NCBI RefSeq assembly: GCF_049059935.1
Contig: NZ_JBMGQR010000026.1
Location: 1-49,655, forward strand
Length of the DNA: 49,655 nucleotides
Direction of reading: 5' to 3'
DNA from: JAURVT01 sp049059935
GTDB lineage: Bacteria; Actinomycetota; Actinomycetes; Propionibacteriales; Nocardioidaceae
Made by a program: the position numbers and the translations under genes. The number at the start of each line of letters is the position of its first letter. Position 1 is the first letter of the stretch. The notes below the pieces were generated by a model. It ran no database searches and was not told the origin of the DNA. It was given only the letters and a program-made list of their open reading frames with translations. Below, one piece after another: positions 20,138 through 27,515 of the stretch.

Positions 20138-20997
20138 CGACGCTGCTGGGGCTCGGCGTCGGCGTCGGGCTGGCCCTGGTCTGGCTGGCGCTCACCGACA
20201 CCGGCGAACGACGCCCGCGGGCGCCGCGTCCGGCCGTGGGGCGTGGGGCCGACGAGCTGCTCCGTCGTGCGGGGGTGGAGGACGTGAGCCCGGTCGCGCT
20301 CGCGTCGATGTCGGGCGTCGGGTTCGCCGTCGTGGCCGTGCTGATGCTCGGGGTGTCGCGCACGCTGCCCGTCGCGCTGGTCTTCGCGGCGATGGCCGCC
20401 TGGCTGCCCGTCGCCGTGCTGCGCGGCCGCGCCCAGCGCCGGGCGCGCGAGCTGGCCGAGTGCTGGCCCGAGGCCGTCGACAACCTCGCGTCCGCCGTCC
20501 GCGCGGGGCTCTCGCTGCCCGAGGCGCTCGGGCAGCTGGGGGAGCGCGGCCCCGAGCCGCTGCGTGACGCGTTCGCGCGGTTCGGCCGCGACTATCAGGC
20601 CTCCGGGCGGTTCGCCGAGTCGCTCGACTCGCTCAAGGTGCGGCTCGCCGACCCCGTCGGCGACCGCGTCGTCGAGGCGTTGCGCATCGCCCGCGACGTC
20701 GGTGGCGGCGACCTCGGACGCATGCTGCGCGCGCTCTCGGGCTTCCTGCGCGACGACGCCCGCACCCGGGGCGAGCTGGAGTCGCGCCAGGCGTGGACGG
20801 TCAACGGCGCCCGGCTCGCCGTCGCCGCCCCCTGGGTCGTGCTGCTGATGATGTCGTTCCAGCGCGACGTCGTGACCCGGTTCGCTTCGGGCAGCGGCCT
20901 GGCGGTCCTCGTCGGCGGCGCGGTGGTCTGCGTCGTCGCCTATCGCCTGATGATGCGCATCGGCCGGCTGCCCGCCGAGCGTCGGATCCTGGCATGA
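20134..20997 (+). CDS. tadB: Tad pilus inner-membrane protein TadB
   Basis: A 287-residue integral membrane protein of the type II secretion F family, which forms the Tad platform with TadC. Hydrophobic segments lie at about residues 5-22, 55-95, 230-245 and 250-275. The cytoplasmic T2SSF domain has WPEAVDNLASAVRAGLSLPEALGQLGERGPEPL and EALRIARDVGGGDLGRMLRALSGFLRDD. The ATG overlaps the tadA stop by 4 bases, and its own stop overlaps tadC in the same way, so the three are translationally coupled. Length is normal for the family. Confidence 0.9.
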   Translation: MTTLLGLGVGVGLALVWLALTDTGERRPRAPRPAVGRGADELLRRAGVEDVSPVALASMSGVGFAVVAVLMLGVSRTLPVALVFAAMAAWLPVAVLRGRAQRRARELAECWPEAVDNLASAVRAGLSLPEALGQLGERGPEPLRDAFARFGRDYQASGRFAESLDSLKVRLADPVGDRVVEALRIARDVGGGDLGRMLRALSGFLRDDARTRGELESRQAWTVNGARLAVAAPWVVLLMMSFQRDVVTRFASGSGLAVLVGGAVVCVVAYRLMMRIGRLPAERRILA

Positions 20998-21935
20998 CGC
21001 CCGCCGTCACCGGGGGCCTGCTCGGACTCGCCGGAGCCGGGGGACTGTGGCTCGTCGTCGCGACGCTCGTCCGGGCGCGCCGTCCGAGCCTGGACGACCG
21101 ACTCGTCCCGTACCTGCGCGACCTGCCGGAGGTGGCCGGACGATCCGGGCCCGCGACGTCCTCGCTGCTGCCCGCCTCGGCGTGGTGGTCGGTGTTCGGC
21201 CCGTCGGTGCGCCGGGTCGCGGACGTCGTCGAGCAGGTGGTCGGCGGCGGCACCAGCGTCCGGCGGCGGCAGCGCCGGCTCGGCGTCGCCGAGTCCGTCG
21301 AGACCTTCCGCGTGGAGCAGGTGCTGTGGGGTGCGGGCGCCTTCGCCGCCACGGCGGGCGCGGTGCTGGTGTGGTCGCTCGGCACCCCGGTCGCGCCACT
21401 GCCCGCGCTGGTGCTCTGCGTCGTCGCCTTCGCCGCCGGCGTGCTGCTGCGCGACCAGGCGCTCACCCGGGCGGTCCGCGACCGCGAGCGGCGCATGGTC
21501 GAGGAGTTCCCCACCGTCGCCGACCTGATGGCGCTGTCCGTCGCCGCGGGCGAGGGTCCCGTCGCGGCGCTCGAGCGCGTCGTCGCCACCAGCCACGGCG
21601 AGATGTCGCACGAGCTGCGCGGCGTCCTGGCAGCGATCCGCACCGGTACGCCCATGACCGTCGCCTTCGACCAGCTCGCCGCCCGCACGGGCCTGGCCAG
21701 CCTGTCGCGCTTCGCCGAGGGCCTGGCCGTCGCCGTCGAGCGCGGCACCCCGCTGGTCGACGTCCTGCACGCCCAGGCCGCCGACGCCCGCGAGTCCAGC
21801 CGCCGCGAGCTGATCGAGCAGGGGGCGCGCAAGGAGGTCGCCATGATGATCCCGGTCGTCTTCCTGCTGCTGCCGGTGACGGTGGTCTTCGCGTTCTTCC
21901 CGGGCCTGATCGGCCTCGACCTCACCACGCGCTGA
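20994..21935 (+). CDS. tadC: Tad pilus inner-membrane protein TadC
   Basis: A 313-residue membrane protein, second T2SSF-type platform component. An N-terminal helix (GGLLGLAGAGGLWLVVATLV) is followed by two central helices, a T2SSF domain with EEFPTVADLMALSVAAGEGPVAALERVV and FAEGLAVAVERGTPLVDVLHAQA, and a C-terminal hydrophobic hairpin (MMIPVVFLLLPVTVVFAFFPGL). The latter motif is characteristic of TadC. It overlaps tadB by 4 bases. A 28-base gap with a strong ribosome-binding site separates it from the small pilin-like gene. Confidence 0.9.
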   Translation: MTPAVTGGLLGLAGAGGLWLVVATLVRARRPSLDDRLVPYLRDLPEVAGRSGPATSSLLPASAWWSVFGPSVRRVADVVEQVVGGGTSVRRRQRRLGVAESVETFRVEQVLWGAGAFAATAGAVLVWSLGTPVAPLPALVLCVVAFAAGVLLRDQALTRAVRDRERRMVEEFPTVADLMALSVAAGEGPVAALERVVATSHGEMSHELRGVLAAIRTGTPMTVAFDQLAARTGLASLSRFAEGLAVAVERGTPLVDVLHAQAADARESSRRELIEQGARKEVAMMIPVVFLLLPVTVVFAFFPGLIGLDLTTR

Positions 21936-21963
21936 GCCATGCGCACCCATCGAAGGAGACACC

Positions 21964-22140
21964 ATGAACCTCAGTCATCTGCTGCGTGCCGGCCGGCGTC
22001 CGCGCGACGAGCGCGGCGACGTCCCCGGGTGGGTGATGATCACCGTGATGTCGGCGGGCCTGGTCGCCCTGCTGACGGCGTTCGCCGGGCCGCAGCTGCG
22101 CTCGATGCTCGAGGCCGCGCTGTCGTCGGTCGGCGGCTGA
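21964..22140 (+). CDS. Small Flp-pilin-like protein
   Basis: A 58-residue protein preceded by a strong AAGGAGA ribosome-binding site (21953-21959), the best in the operon and consistent with high expression. Layout is a basic leader (MNLSHLLRAGRRPRDERG), then one hydrophobic helix (WVMITVMSAGLVALLTAFAGP) and a short amphipathic tail. Size, position after tadC and the ERG-before-helix pattern fit a Flp-type major pilin processed after the Gly. The residue five positions after that Gly is Trp, where Flp pilins normally have Glu, and the EY pair is missing. It could therefore be an atypical pilin or a minor subunit. Confidence 0.75.
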   Translation: MNLSHLLRAGRRPRDERGDVPGWVMITVMSAGLVALLTAFAGPQLRSMLEAALSSVGG

Positions 22141-22517
22141 CGCAGGCCGAGGGCGGGGCGGCGGTCGTCGACTTCTGCCTGGTGATGGTCGTGCTCGTGC
22201 CGCTGGTGCTCGGGGTGATGCAGGTGGCGCTGGTGCTGCACGTCCGCAACACGATGACGGCCGCCGCGTCCGAGGGTGCCCGGTACGCCGCGACCGTCGA
22301 CGCCGGGCCGGAGCAGGGCGCCGCGCGCACCCGCACGCTGATCGACCAGGGGCTGGCGTCGCGCTACGCCCGCGACGTCACCGCGACCCAGACCGACGTA
22401 GACGGTCTGCCCGGCACGCGCGTCGTGGCGAGGGCCGAGGTGCCGGCGCTGGGGCTGCTCGGCCCGGGGCTCGCGGTCGAGGTCGAGGGCAACGCCGTCG
22501 AGGAGGCCCTGCCGTGA
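22137..22517 (+). CDS. TadE-like pilus assembly protein
   Basis: A TadE-like protein of about 126 residues: LTQAEGGAAVVDFCLVMVVLVPLVLGVMQVALVLHVRNTMTAAASEGARYAA. That is the TadE N-terminal helix with the AAVVDF prepilin-like sequence and the Ala-rich helix after it. A soluble extracytoplasmic domain follows. The start is uncertain: no ATG or GTG stands just before the conserved region. A CTG at 22137 overlaps the stop of the preceding gene (CTGA) and fits translational coupling; upstream alternatives would run inside the pilin gene in another frame. TadE-type pseudopilins take part in Flp pilus assembly. Confidence 0.78.
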   Translation: MTQAEGGAAVVDFCLVMVVLVPLVLGVMQVALVLHVRNTMTAAASEGARYAATVDAGPEQGAARTRTLIDQGLASRYARDVTATQTDVDGLPGTRVVARAEVPALGLLGPGLAVEVEGNAVEEALP

Positions 22518-22951
22518 CCCGCGACGAGCAGGGCAGCGCGATCGTCGAGGTCACCTGGCTCGCGCTGATCCTGCTGGTGCCGCTCGTCTACCTGCTGCTC
22601 GCGGTGTTCGACCTGCAGCGGGCGTCGTACGGCGTGAGCGCCGCGAGCCGCGCCGCCGGACGGGCGTTCGTCCTGGCCCCCGACCAGCAGACCGGGTACG
22701 CCCGTGCCGAGAAGGCCGCCGACCTCGCGCTGCGCGACCAGGGCCTGGGCATCGGCAGCGGACGCGTGCGGGTCACCTGCCGTCCCGACCCGCGCCGCTG
22801 CCTGGTGCCGGGCTCGATCGTCACCGTCGTCGTGCGCACCTACCAGCCGCTGCCGCTGGTGCCGTCGGTGCTTGGGTCGGGCAGGCCCACGATCCGTGTG
22901 CAGTCCACCCACGTCGAGCCGTACGGCACGTTCCGCGAGGACCGCACGTGA
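22514..22951 (+). CDS. TadE/TadF-like pilus assembly protein
   Basis: A 145-residue TadE/TadF-type protein. The N-terminus DEQGSAIVEVTWLALILLVPLVYLLLAVFDLQRASYGVSAASRAAGRAFV has the short pre-helix, Glu-containing start and Ala-rich continuation of this family. A soluble domain with two Cys residues (RVTCRPDPRRC, spacing eight) could form a disulfide outside the membrane. GTG starts overlap both neighbours by 4 bases (GTGA), so it sits firmly within the operon. TadE and TadF cannot be told apart from sequence alone. Confidence 0.85.
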   Translation: MTRDEQGSAIVEVTWLALILLVPLVYLLLAVFDLQRASYGVSAASRAAGRAFVLAPDQQTGYARAEKAADLALRDQGLGIGSGRVRVTCRPDPRRCLVPGSIVTVVVRTYQPLPLVPSVLGSGRPTIRVQSTHVEPYGTFREDRT

Positions 22952-23373
22952 GGCGCGAGGACCGTGGTTCGGTGACCCCGATGATCGTCGGCTTCTTCGT
23001 GGTCGTGGGGCTGCTGGCGGCCGTGGTGGTCAACGCGTCGGCGGCGTTCCTGACCCGCCAGGAGCTGAACAACCTGGCCGACGGCGCCGCGCTCGCCGCC
23101 GCCGACGGTGTGCAGGGCGAGCAGGTCTACACCGGCGGTCTGGGCGAGAACGCCACCATCGACGCGTCCTCCGCCCGGCGGTACGTCGCGGAGTACCTCG
23201 CCGACACCGGCGCGCCGAGCCAGTACCCGGGGCTGCGGTGGCAGGTGACCCCCGACGGCGACGCCGTGCGCGTCCGCGTCGCCGCGCCCATGGATCTGCC
23301 GCTGGGCCCACCCGGCTGGGGCGACCGCACCCGCGTCACCGGCGAGGCAGCGGTGCTCCTCAAGGTTCGGTGA
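22948..23373 (+). CDS. TadG-like (TadE/G N-terminal domain) pilus protein, short
   Basis: A 141-residue protein. EDRGSVTPMIVGFFVVVGLLAAVVVNASAAFLTRQELNNLADGAALAAADGV is the putative Flp pilus-assembly TadE/G-like N-terminal domain, with one membrane helix. True TadG proteins carry a long extracytoplasmic VWA region; here only about 90 residues follow (DGDAVRVRVAAPMDLPLG), so it is a short form. The GTG start overlaps the previous gene by 4 bases. It is the last gene of the operon; no prepilin peptidase gene is visible nearby. Confidence 0.85.
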   Translation: MRREDRGSVTPMIVGFFVVVGLLAAVVVNASAAFLTRQELNNLADGAALAAADGVQGEQVYTGGLGENATIDASSARRYVAEYLADTGAPSQYPGLRWQVTPDGDAVRVRVAAPMDLPLGPPGWGDRTRVTGEAAVLLKVR

Positions 23374-23401
23374 GCTCCTTCTCAGCGACTCGCGGCGGGC
23401 G

Positions 23402-23407
23402 TACGTT
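23402..23407 (+). promoter_or_regulatory. Candidate -10 element for first RTX-type gene
   Basis: TACGTT lies 23 bases before the ATG at 23431, compatible with a short leader containing GGAGG. No convincing -35 is seen. Confidence 0.3.
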
Positions 23408-23430
23408 GAGGCAGCGCCTTGGAGGCCCCC

Positions 23431-24348
23431 ATGCACGTCCGTCCCGCACTCACGATCGTCGCCGGGGCGGCCGTGATCTCGGCCCTGGTCGCGGCACCCG
23501 TCCACGCCGCCGACGTCCCGACCTGCTTCGGTCGCACGGCCACGATCGTGGGAGGTCCTCCCGACCCGAACGTCCCCGACGTCTCCGGCACCGACGGTGA
23601 CGACGTGATCGTCACGGGCAACGCCGGCTTCGCCACGACCGGTCCGGGCGACGACCGGATCTGCGTCACGGGGACGGCGTCGTTCGTCGCCGGCGGCACC
23701 GGCGACGACCGCATCCGGGTCGACGGCGGCAGCGACTACGTCAGTGGCGACGAGGGCGACGACGTCATCCACGTCGCCAACGGGAACGCGACCTACGGCT
23801 ACGCCGGGCGCGACGTGATCGTCGACGCCGGGGGCGGTGACGTCTTCGGAGGCGAGGGCTTCGACGTCGTCGCCGGCACCCGCGACTCGAGCATCACGAT
23901 CGTCGACGACGCCGGACCCGACCTCTACTACGGCGCGGGCAACCCCGAGAACATCCTCAGCTACACCGGGTCGGCGGGCCCGGTGCGCATCGACCTCCGG
24001 CGCGGGCGCGTCCGGGGGCCCTCGGGCACCGATCATCTCGTCCGGGTCCGCTCGGTCGGGGGCACCAGCGCCCCGGACGTGATGATCGGCGACCGCCACG
24101 CCAACCGCTTCTTCGGCGTGGTCTTCGTCGGCCGCCTGCAGAGCGACCCGCAGATGGTCGGCGCGGACGTGATCCGCGCCGGCGGTGGGGACGACCGCAT
24201 CGACGCCGTGGGGTTCGGCACCCGGGTGCTCGGCCAGGGCGGCGACGACCGGATCCGCACCGACGCCTTCGCCGACGGAGGCGGCGGCACCGACCAGTGC
24301 GACGCGACCACCGTCGTGCGGTGCGAGGGGCCTGTGCCGATCGGGTGA
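23431..24348 (+). CDS. Secreted RTX-like calcium-binding repeat protein (paralog 1)
   Basis: A 305-residue secreted protein. A signal peptide (MHVRPALTIVAGAAVISALVAAPVHAA) is followed by PTCFGRTATIVGG and a run of Asp/Gly repeats such as GGTGDDRI, GDEGDDVI and GGGGDDRI. These are loose versions of the calcium-binding RTX nonapeptide. A central non-repeat block (DLYYGAGNPENILSYTGSAGPVRIDLRRGRV) precedes further repeats, and the chain ends with a CDATTVVRCEG cysteine pair. The ATG has GGAGG five bases upstream. No toxin, protease or lipase domain is attached. The downstream gene is a clear paralog with the same order of elements, so tandem duplication is likely. Confidence 0.88.
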   Translation: MHVRPALTIVAGAAVISALVAAPVHAADVPTCFGRTATIVGGPPDPNVPDVSGTDGDDVIVTGNAGFATTGPGDDRICVTGTASFVAGGTGDDRIRVDGGSDYVSGDEGDDVIHVANGNATYGYAGRDVIVDAGGGDVFGGEGFDVVAGTRDSSITIVDDAGPDLYYGAGNPENILSYTGSAGPVRIDLRRGRVRGPSGTDHLVRVRSVGGTSAPDVMIGDRHANRFFGVVFVGRLQSDPQMVGADVIRAGGGDDRIDAVGFGTRVLGQGGDDRIRTDAFADGGGGTDQCDATTVVRCEGPVPIG

Positions 24349-24359
24349 GACGGCCCCTC

Positions 24360-24389
24360 CGTATGGAGGAAGGCAACCTCATCCATACG
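24360..24389. repeat. Inverted repeat between the two RTX-type genes
   Basis: CGTATGGA (24360-24367) and TCCATACG (24382-24389) are exact inverted copies around a 14-base spacer. It starts 12 bases after the first gene's stop. It could be a terminator hairpin without a T-run or an operator for the second gene. Confidence 0.6.
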
Positions 24390-24433
24390 TGGTAACTCTC
24401 GCGCTTCGGGTCGGTCGACGTGGCGGTGGCTCC

Positions 24434-24439
24434 TACGGT
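24434..24439 (+). promoter_or_regulatory. Candidate -10 element for second RTX-type gene
   Basis: TACGGT stands about 38 bases before the preferred GTG start. It implies that the second paralog has its own promoter downstream of the inverted repeat. Confidence 0.3.
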
Positions 24440-24476
24440 GGCGGTGACGAAGACACCCGGGGGGGATCTCATCATC

Positions 24477-25667
24477 GTGAGCATCATGGCCAGAATCTCG
24501 ATCAGCGCCGGCGCAGCCCTGCTCGCCACGCTCGCCGTGGCACCGACCGGTGCGCACGCGGCCACGCCGACGTGCCAGGGCAAGCGCGCCACCATCGTCG
24601 GATCGACGTCGGTCGCCGCCGTGAAGGGCACCGCGGGACGCGACGTCATCGTCGGCTCGGGCGAGAACACCATCTCGGCCCGCGGTGGTGACGACCTCGT
24701 GTGCTCGCCCGGCGGCGACACCATCTCGGGCGGGGCAGGTGCCGACTCGATCGTGGTGACCGGCGGCGAGAACTTCGCCACCCGGATCGCGGGCGGTGCC
24801 GGCGACGACCGGATCACCGTCGCCGGTCTCGCCGACTCGGTGCGCGGCGACGCCGGTGCCGACAGGATCACCACGCACGGCGCGGTCAGTCAGATCTCCG
24901 GCGGTGACGGCAACGACCGTGTCGACGACACGAACGGCTGGGCGGCGGCGTTCGGCGACGCCGGCGACGACGTCATGGTGGGCGGCATCGGCACCACCCT
25001 GGTCGGCGGGCCCGGCCGCGACCGCAACGTCGCCCGCGCCGCCAGCGGGACCGAGCAGGGCGTGGTCATGATCGACGCGCCCGGGCCCGACAGCTACGAC
25101 GGCAACGGCGACCTGCAGAACACCGTGAGCTACTACAACGCCACGAGCCCGGTGCGCATCGACCTCGCGGCGGGTCGCACCACCGGTGCCGGCAACGGGG
25201 GGCGGACCGACACGCTGGTCGACGTGCGGTCCGCCGGCGGCAGCTCGCACGCCGACACGATCCTCGGCACCCCGCAGGCGAACCGGCTCTGGGGCCTGCT
25301 GCCCCTGGACGACGTCGCGGTGCCCCCCGAGGGCGCCGGCGCGGACCTGATCGCGGCCGGCGCCGGCGACGACCTCGTCCGTGCGGCCGGGACGGGCAGC
25401 CGCCTCTGGGGCCAGGACGGCAACGACACGATCGAGACCGGCAACACGTTCTCCCAGACGTCCGGCACGACCTCCTACGGGGGCGCGGGCGACGACGTCC
25501 TCACCGTCAGCGGGCGGGCCTACGGCGGGCCCGGTGACGACACGCTGGTCGGCGACGTGTGGGACGACGTCCTCGTGGGCGAGGCCGGTCGCGACACCGC
25601 GGACGGCCGGGACGGCACCGACCTCTGCTCGGCCGAGACCGTCACCGCCTGCGAGGGAACGCCCTAG
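24477..25667 (+). CDS. Secreted RTX-like calcium-binding repeat protein (paralog 2)
   Basis: A protein of about 396 residues with signal peptide MARISISAGAALLATLAVAPTGAHA, then PTCQGKRATIVGS and Asp/Gly repeats (GRDVIVGSG, GGDDLVCSPGG, GAGDDRITV, GDGNDRVDD, GAGDDVLTV, GPGDDTLVG). The central block PDSYDGNGDLQNTVSYYNATSPVRIDLAAGRT matches the equivalent block of the upstream paralog. The end, CSAETVTACEG, again has paired Cys. I prefer the GTG at 24477 because a G-run ends about 10 bases before it; the ATG at 24486 would also give a good signal peptide. Likely an extracellular or wall-associated calcium-binding protein; the role is unknown. Its stop overlaps the convergent peptidase gene by 4 bases. 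Confidence 0.87.
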   Translation: MSIMARISISAGAALLATLAVAPTGAHAATPTCQGKRATIVGSTSVAAVKGTAGRDVIVGSGENTISARGGDDLVCSPGGDTISGGAGADSIVVTGGENFATRIAGGAGDDRITVAGLADSVRGDAGADRITTHGAVSQISGGDGNDRVDDTNGWAAAFGDAGDDVMVGGIGTTLVGGPGRDRNVARAASGTEQGVVMIDAPGPDSYDGNGDLQNTVSYYNATSPVRIDLAAGRTTGAGNGGRTDTLVDVRSAGGSSHADTILGTPQANRLWGLLPLDDVAVPPEGAGADLIAAGAGDDLVRAAGTGSRLWGQDGNDTIETGNTFSQTSGTTSYGGAGDDVLTVSGRAYGGPGDDTLVGDVWDDVLVGEAGRDTADGRDGTDLCSAETVTACEGTP

Positions 25668-26362
25668 CCGAGGTAGCGCGTCGGGAGCGGCGTGCTCGTG
25701 ACGCCGTCCGCTCCTCGCTCGACCCGGTAGGCGCGCGCGTCGGGCCTCGACGCGACGACCTCGTCGAGCACCCCGTCGACGAACAGCAGCGCGGCGCCGT
25801 CGTCGGCGGCGTGGCCGTCGCCGAAGCCGTCGGCGATCGCGGACTCGTAGGCCGGACGGCGACGCTCCTCGCCGTCGTAGTGCGGGCAGGCGGTGCCGGG
25901 GACGAACCCGAGGCCGTCCGGGAGCGGGTCGAGGTCGGTGCTCCAGGAGTCGGTGATCGAGCCCTCGAACCAGCAGTTCATGCCGGCGCTGATCCCGGCC
26001 ATGACGACGCCCGCCTCCCACGCCTCGCGCAGGGCGACGTCCAGGCCGTGCAGGCGCCACAGCGCGAGCAGGTTCAGCGTGCTGCCGCCGCCGACGTAGA
26101 CCACGTCCTGCGCGGCGACGAACGCCCGCAGGTCGCGGACCTCGCGACCGAACAGCCGCAGGACCGACGTCTCGGCGCGTCCGTCGAACGCGGACTCGAA
26201 GCCCTCGACGTACGACTCCGCGTCGCCGCTGGCGGTGGGCACGAAGCACACCTTGGGCGTCCGGTCGTGCGGGACGAGGGAGAGGCAGAAGTCGTCGAGC
26301 AGCGGGTTGTCGGGCTCCATCGAGAAGCCGCCACCGCCGAGGGCCAGCACGCGGGAGGTCAT
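25664..26362 (-). CDS. Peptidase E (family S51-like)
   Basis: A 232-residue serine peptidase of the S51/cyanophycinase group. The nucleophile elbow is GISAGMNCW with S125, and the oxyanion-side signature is VYVGGGSTLNLLALWR (about 88-103). N-terminal VLALGGGGFSMEP and PKVCFVPTASGD are typical. Peptidase E cleaves dipeptides with N-terminal Asp; actinobacterial members have not always been tested for this. The ATG at 26362 matches the family start. There is no signal peptide, so it is cytoplasmic. Its stop codon overlaps that of the convergent RTX-type gene. Confidence 0.88.
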   Translation of the reverse strand: MTSRVLALGGGGFSMEPDNPLLDDFCLSLVPHDRTPKVCFVPTASGDAESYVEGFESAFDGRAETSVLRLFGREVRDLRAFVAAQDVVYVGGGSTLNLLALWRLHGLDVALREAWEAGVVMAGISAGMNCWFEGSITDSWSTDLDPLPDGLGFVPGTACPHYDGEERRRPAYESAIADGFGDGHAADDGAALLFVDGVLDEVVASRPDARAYRVERGADGVTSTPLPTRYLG

Positions 26363-26445
26363 GGCCACGAGCCTCCCAGAGTCCGTCCGACCCGTGTTCA
26401 TCCGGCCGGTGCGAACCGTTCACCGCCCGCGGGCATCACACAGGC

Positions 26446-27495
26446 ATGCGCATCCTCTCCGTCCTCCTCGGGCTCGCCCTGGTGCCCCTGCTCGCACCCG
26501 CACCCGCCGCCCAGGCCCACCCGGGCACCATCGACGTCCGCGTCGGCACCTACAACGTCTGCGGCCACGGCTGCCTGCCGACCAAGGCGATCTGCGAGGC
26601 GACGATCGGCCGCGACTGCGCCACGAAGCTCCCCTCCTGGGCCGAGGGCCGGGCCGACGACGTCGCCGAGCGGGTGGCGCGCCACCACCTCGGGGTCGTC
26701 GCGACCCAGGAGATCGGCAACAACCCCACGCCGACGCAGACCGGCGTCGACGTCGAGTCGTTCCGGGCGCCGCTCACCCGGGCGATGCAGCGCCGGGGCT
26801 ACGCCGAGGCACCCGCCGACTACGCGGGGACGCGCCACCCGGTGCAGGGCTACCCGCTCCGGTCGGGCGCCGGGCGGTACACCTACTACGACGCGAAGCG
26901 GTACAGCCACCGCGACGAGCGCGGACGCGACCTGCCGCACGACCTGCTCTGGCTCCCGGACTCCACGCCGATCTACGGCAAGACCATGACCTGGAACGTG
27001 CTGCGCGAGCGCCGCACCGGCGCCCGGTTCGTCGTGGTCGACCTGCACCTGGAGTACCGCAAGAACGGCGCCACCGACCCCAACGGCCGGACCAAGGACT
27101 GGGACCGGGTCCGCTACGACGACGCCACCCGCACCATCGCCCACGTCACCCGGGACGAGCCGGCGACGCGCGGCCTGCCGGTCGTCTTCGCCGGCGACAT
27201 GAACTCCGCCTCGACCGCCGACGGGGCCAGCGCCGTGGACGCCTTCGCCGACGCCGGCTTCGACGACGCCGAGGCGGTGGCCCGCCGGCACCGGCACCGC
27301 GAGCTGGCCTCGTTCAACGGCGGCACGGTCCCGCTGCCCGAGGGCGGCAAGATCGACCACGTCTTCGTCGAGCGGGGGACGGTGGTGCGCGCGTGGGCCG
27401 TGGTGCCCGAGACGCGGCGGACGTCCGGCACCGCCTGGGAGCTGCTCGACTCCGACCACAACCTGGTCCACGCCGACGTCAGGCTGCGTCGGTAG
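26446..27495 (+). CDS. Secreted endonuclease/exonuclease/phosphatase-family hydrolase
   Basis: A 349-residue secreted hydrolase. A signal peptide (MRILSVLLGLALVPLLAPAPAAQA) leads into the EEP fold: GTYNVCG (Asn37), VVATQEIG (Glu89), VVVDLHLEY, FAGDMNSAS, KIDHVFVE and LDSDHNLVHADV. All metal and catalytic residues of the DNase I/phosphatase superfamily appear present. Four Cys residues near the N-terminus (39, 43, 50, 58) could form two disulfides, fitting secretion. The substrate may be nucleic acid or a phosphoester; sequence does not decide. No ribosome-binding site is obvious. Confidence 0.88.
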   Translation: MRILSVLLGLALVPLLAPAPAAQAHPGTIDVRVGTYNVCGHGCLPTKAICEATIGRDCATKLPSWAEGRADDVAERVARHHLGVVATQEIGNNPTPTQTGVDVESFRAPLTRAMQRRGYAEAPADYAGTRHPVQGYPLRSGAGRYTYYDAKRYSHRDERGRDLPHDLLWLPDSTPIYGKTMTWNVLRERRTGARFVVVDLHLEYRKNGATDPNGRTKDWDRVRYDDATRTIAHVTRDEPATRGLPVVFAGDMNSASTADGASAVDAFADAGFDDAEAVARRHRHRELASFNGGTVPLPEGGKIDHVFVERGTVVRAWAVVPETRRTSGTAWELLDSDHNLVHADVRLRR

Positions 27496-27502
27496 GTCGC
27501 GG

Positions 27503-27508
27503 TAACCT
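27503..27508 (+). promoter_or_regulatory. -10 element, probable leaderless start of prfB
   Basis: TAACCT ends seven bases before the prfB GTG, with no ribosome-binding site between. Confidence 0.5.
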
Positions 27509-27515
27509 CGGCGAC

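Noticed and set aside
24364..24382. Possible iron-regulator (DtxR/IdeR) box
   Set aside because: AGGAAGGCAACCTCA looks superficially similar, but only about 10 of 19 consensus positions match.
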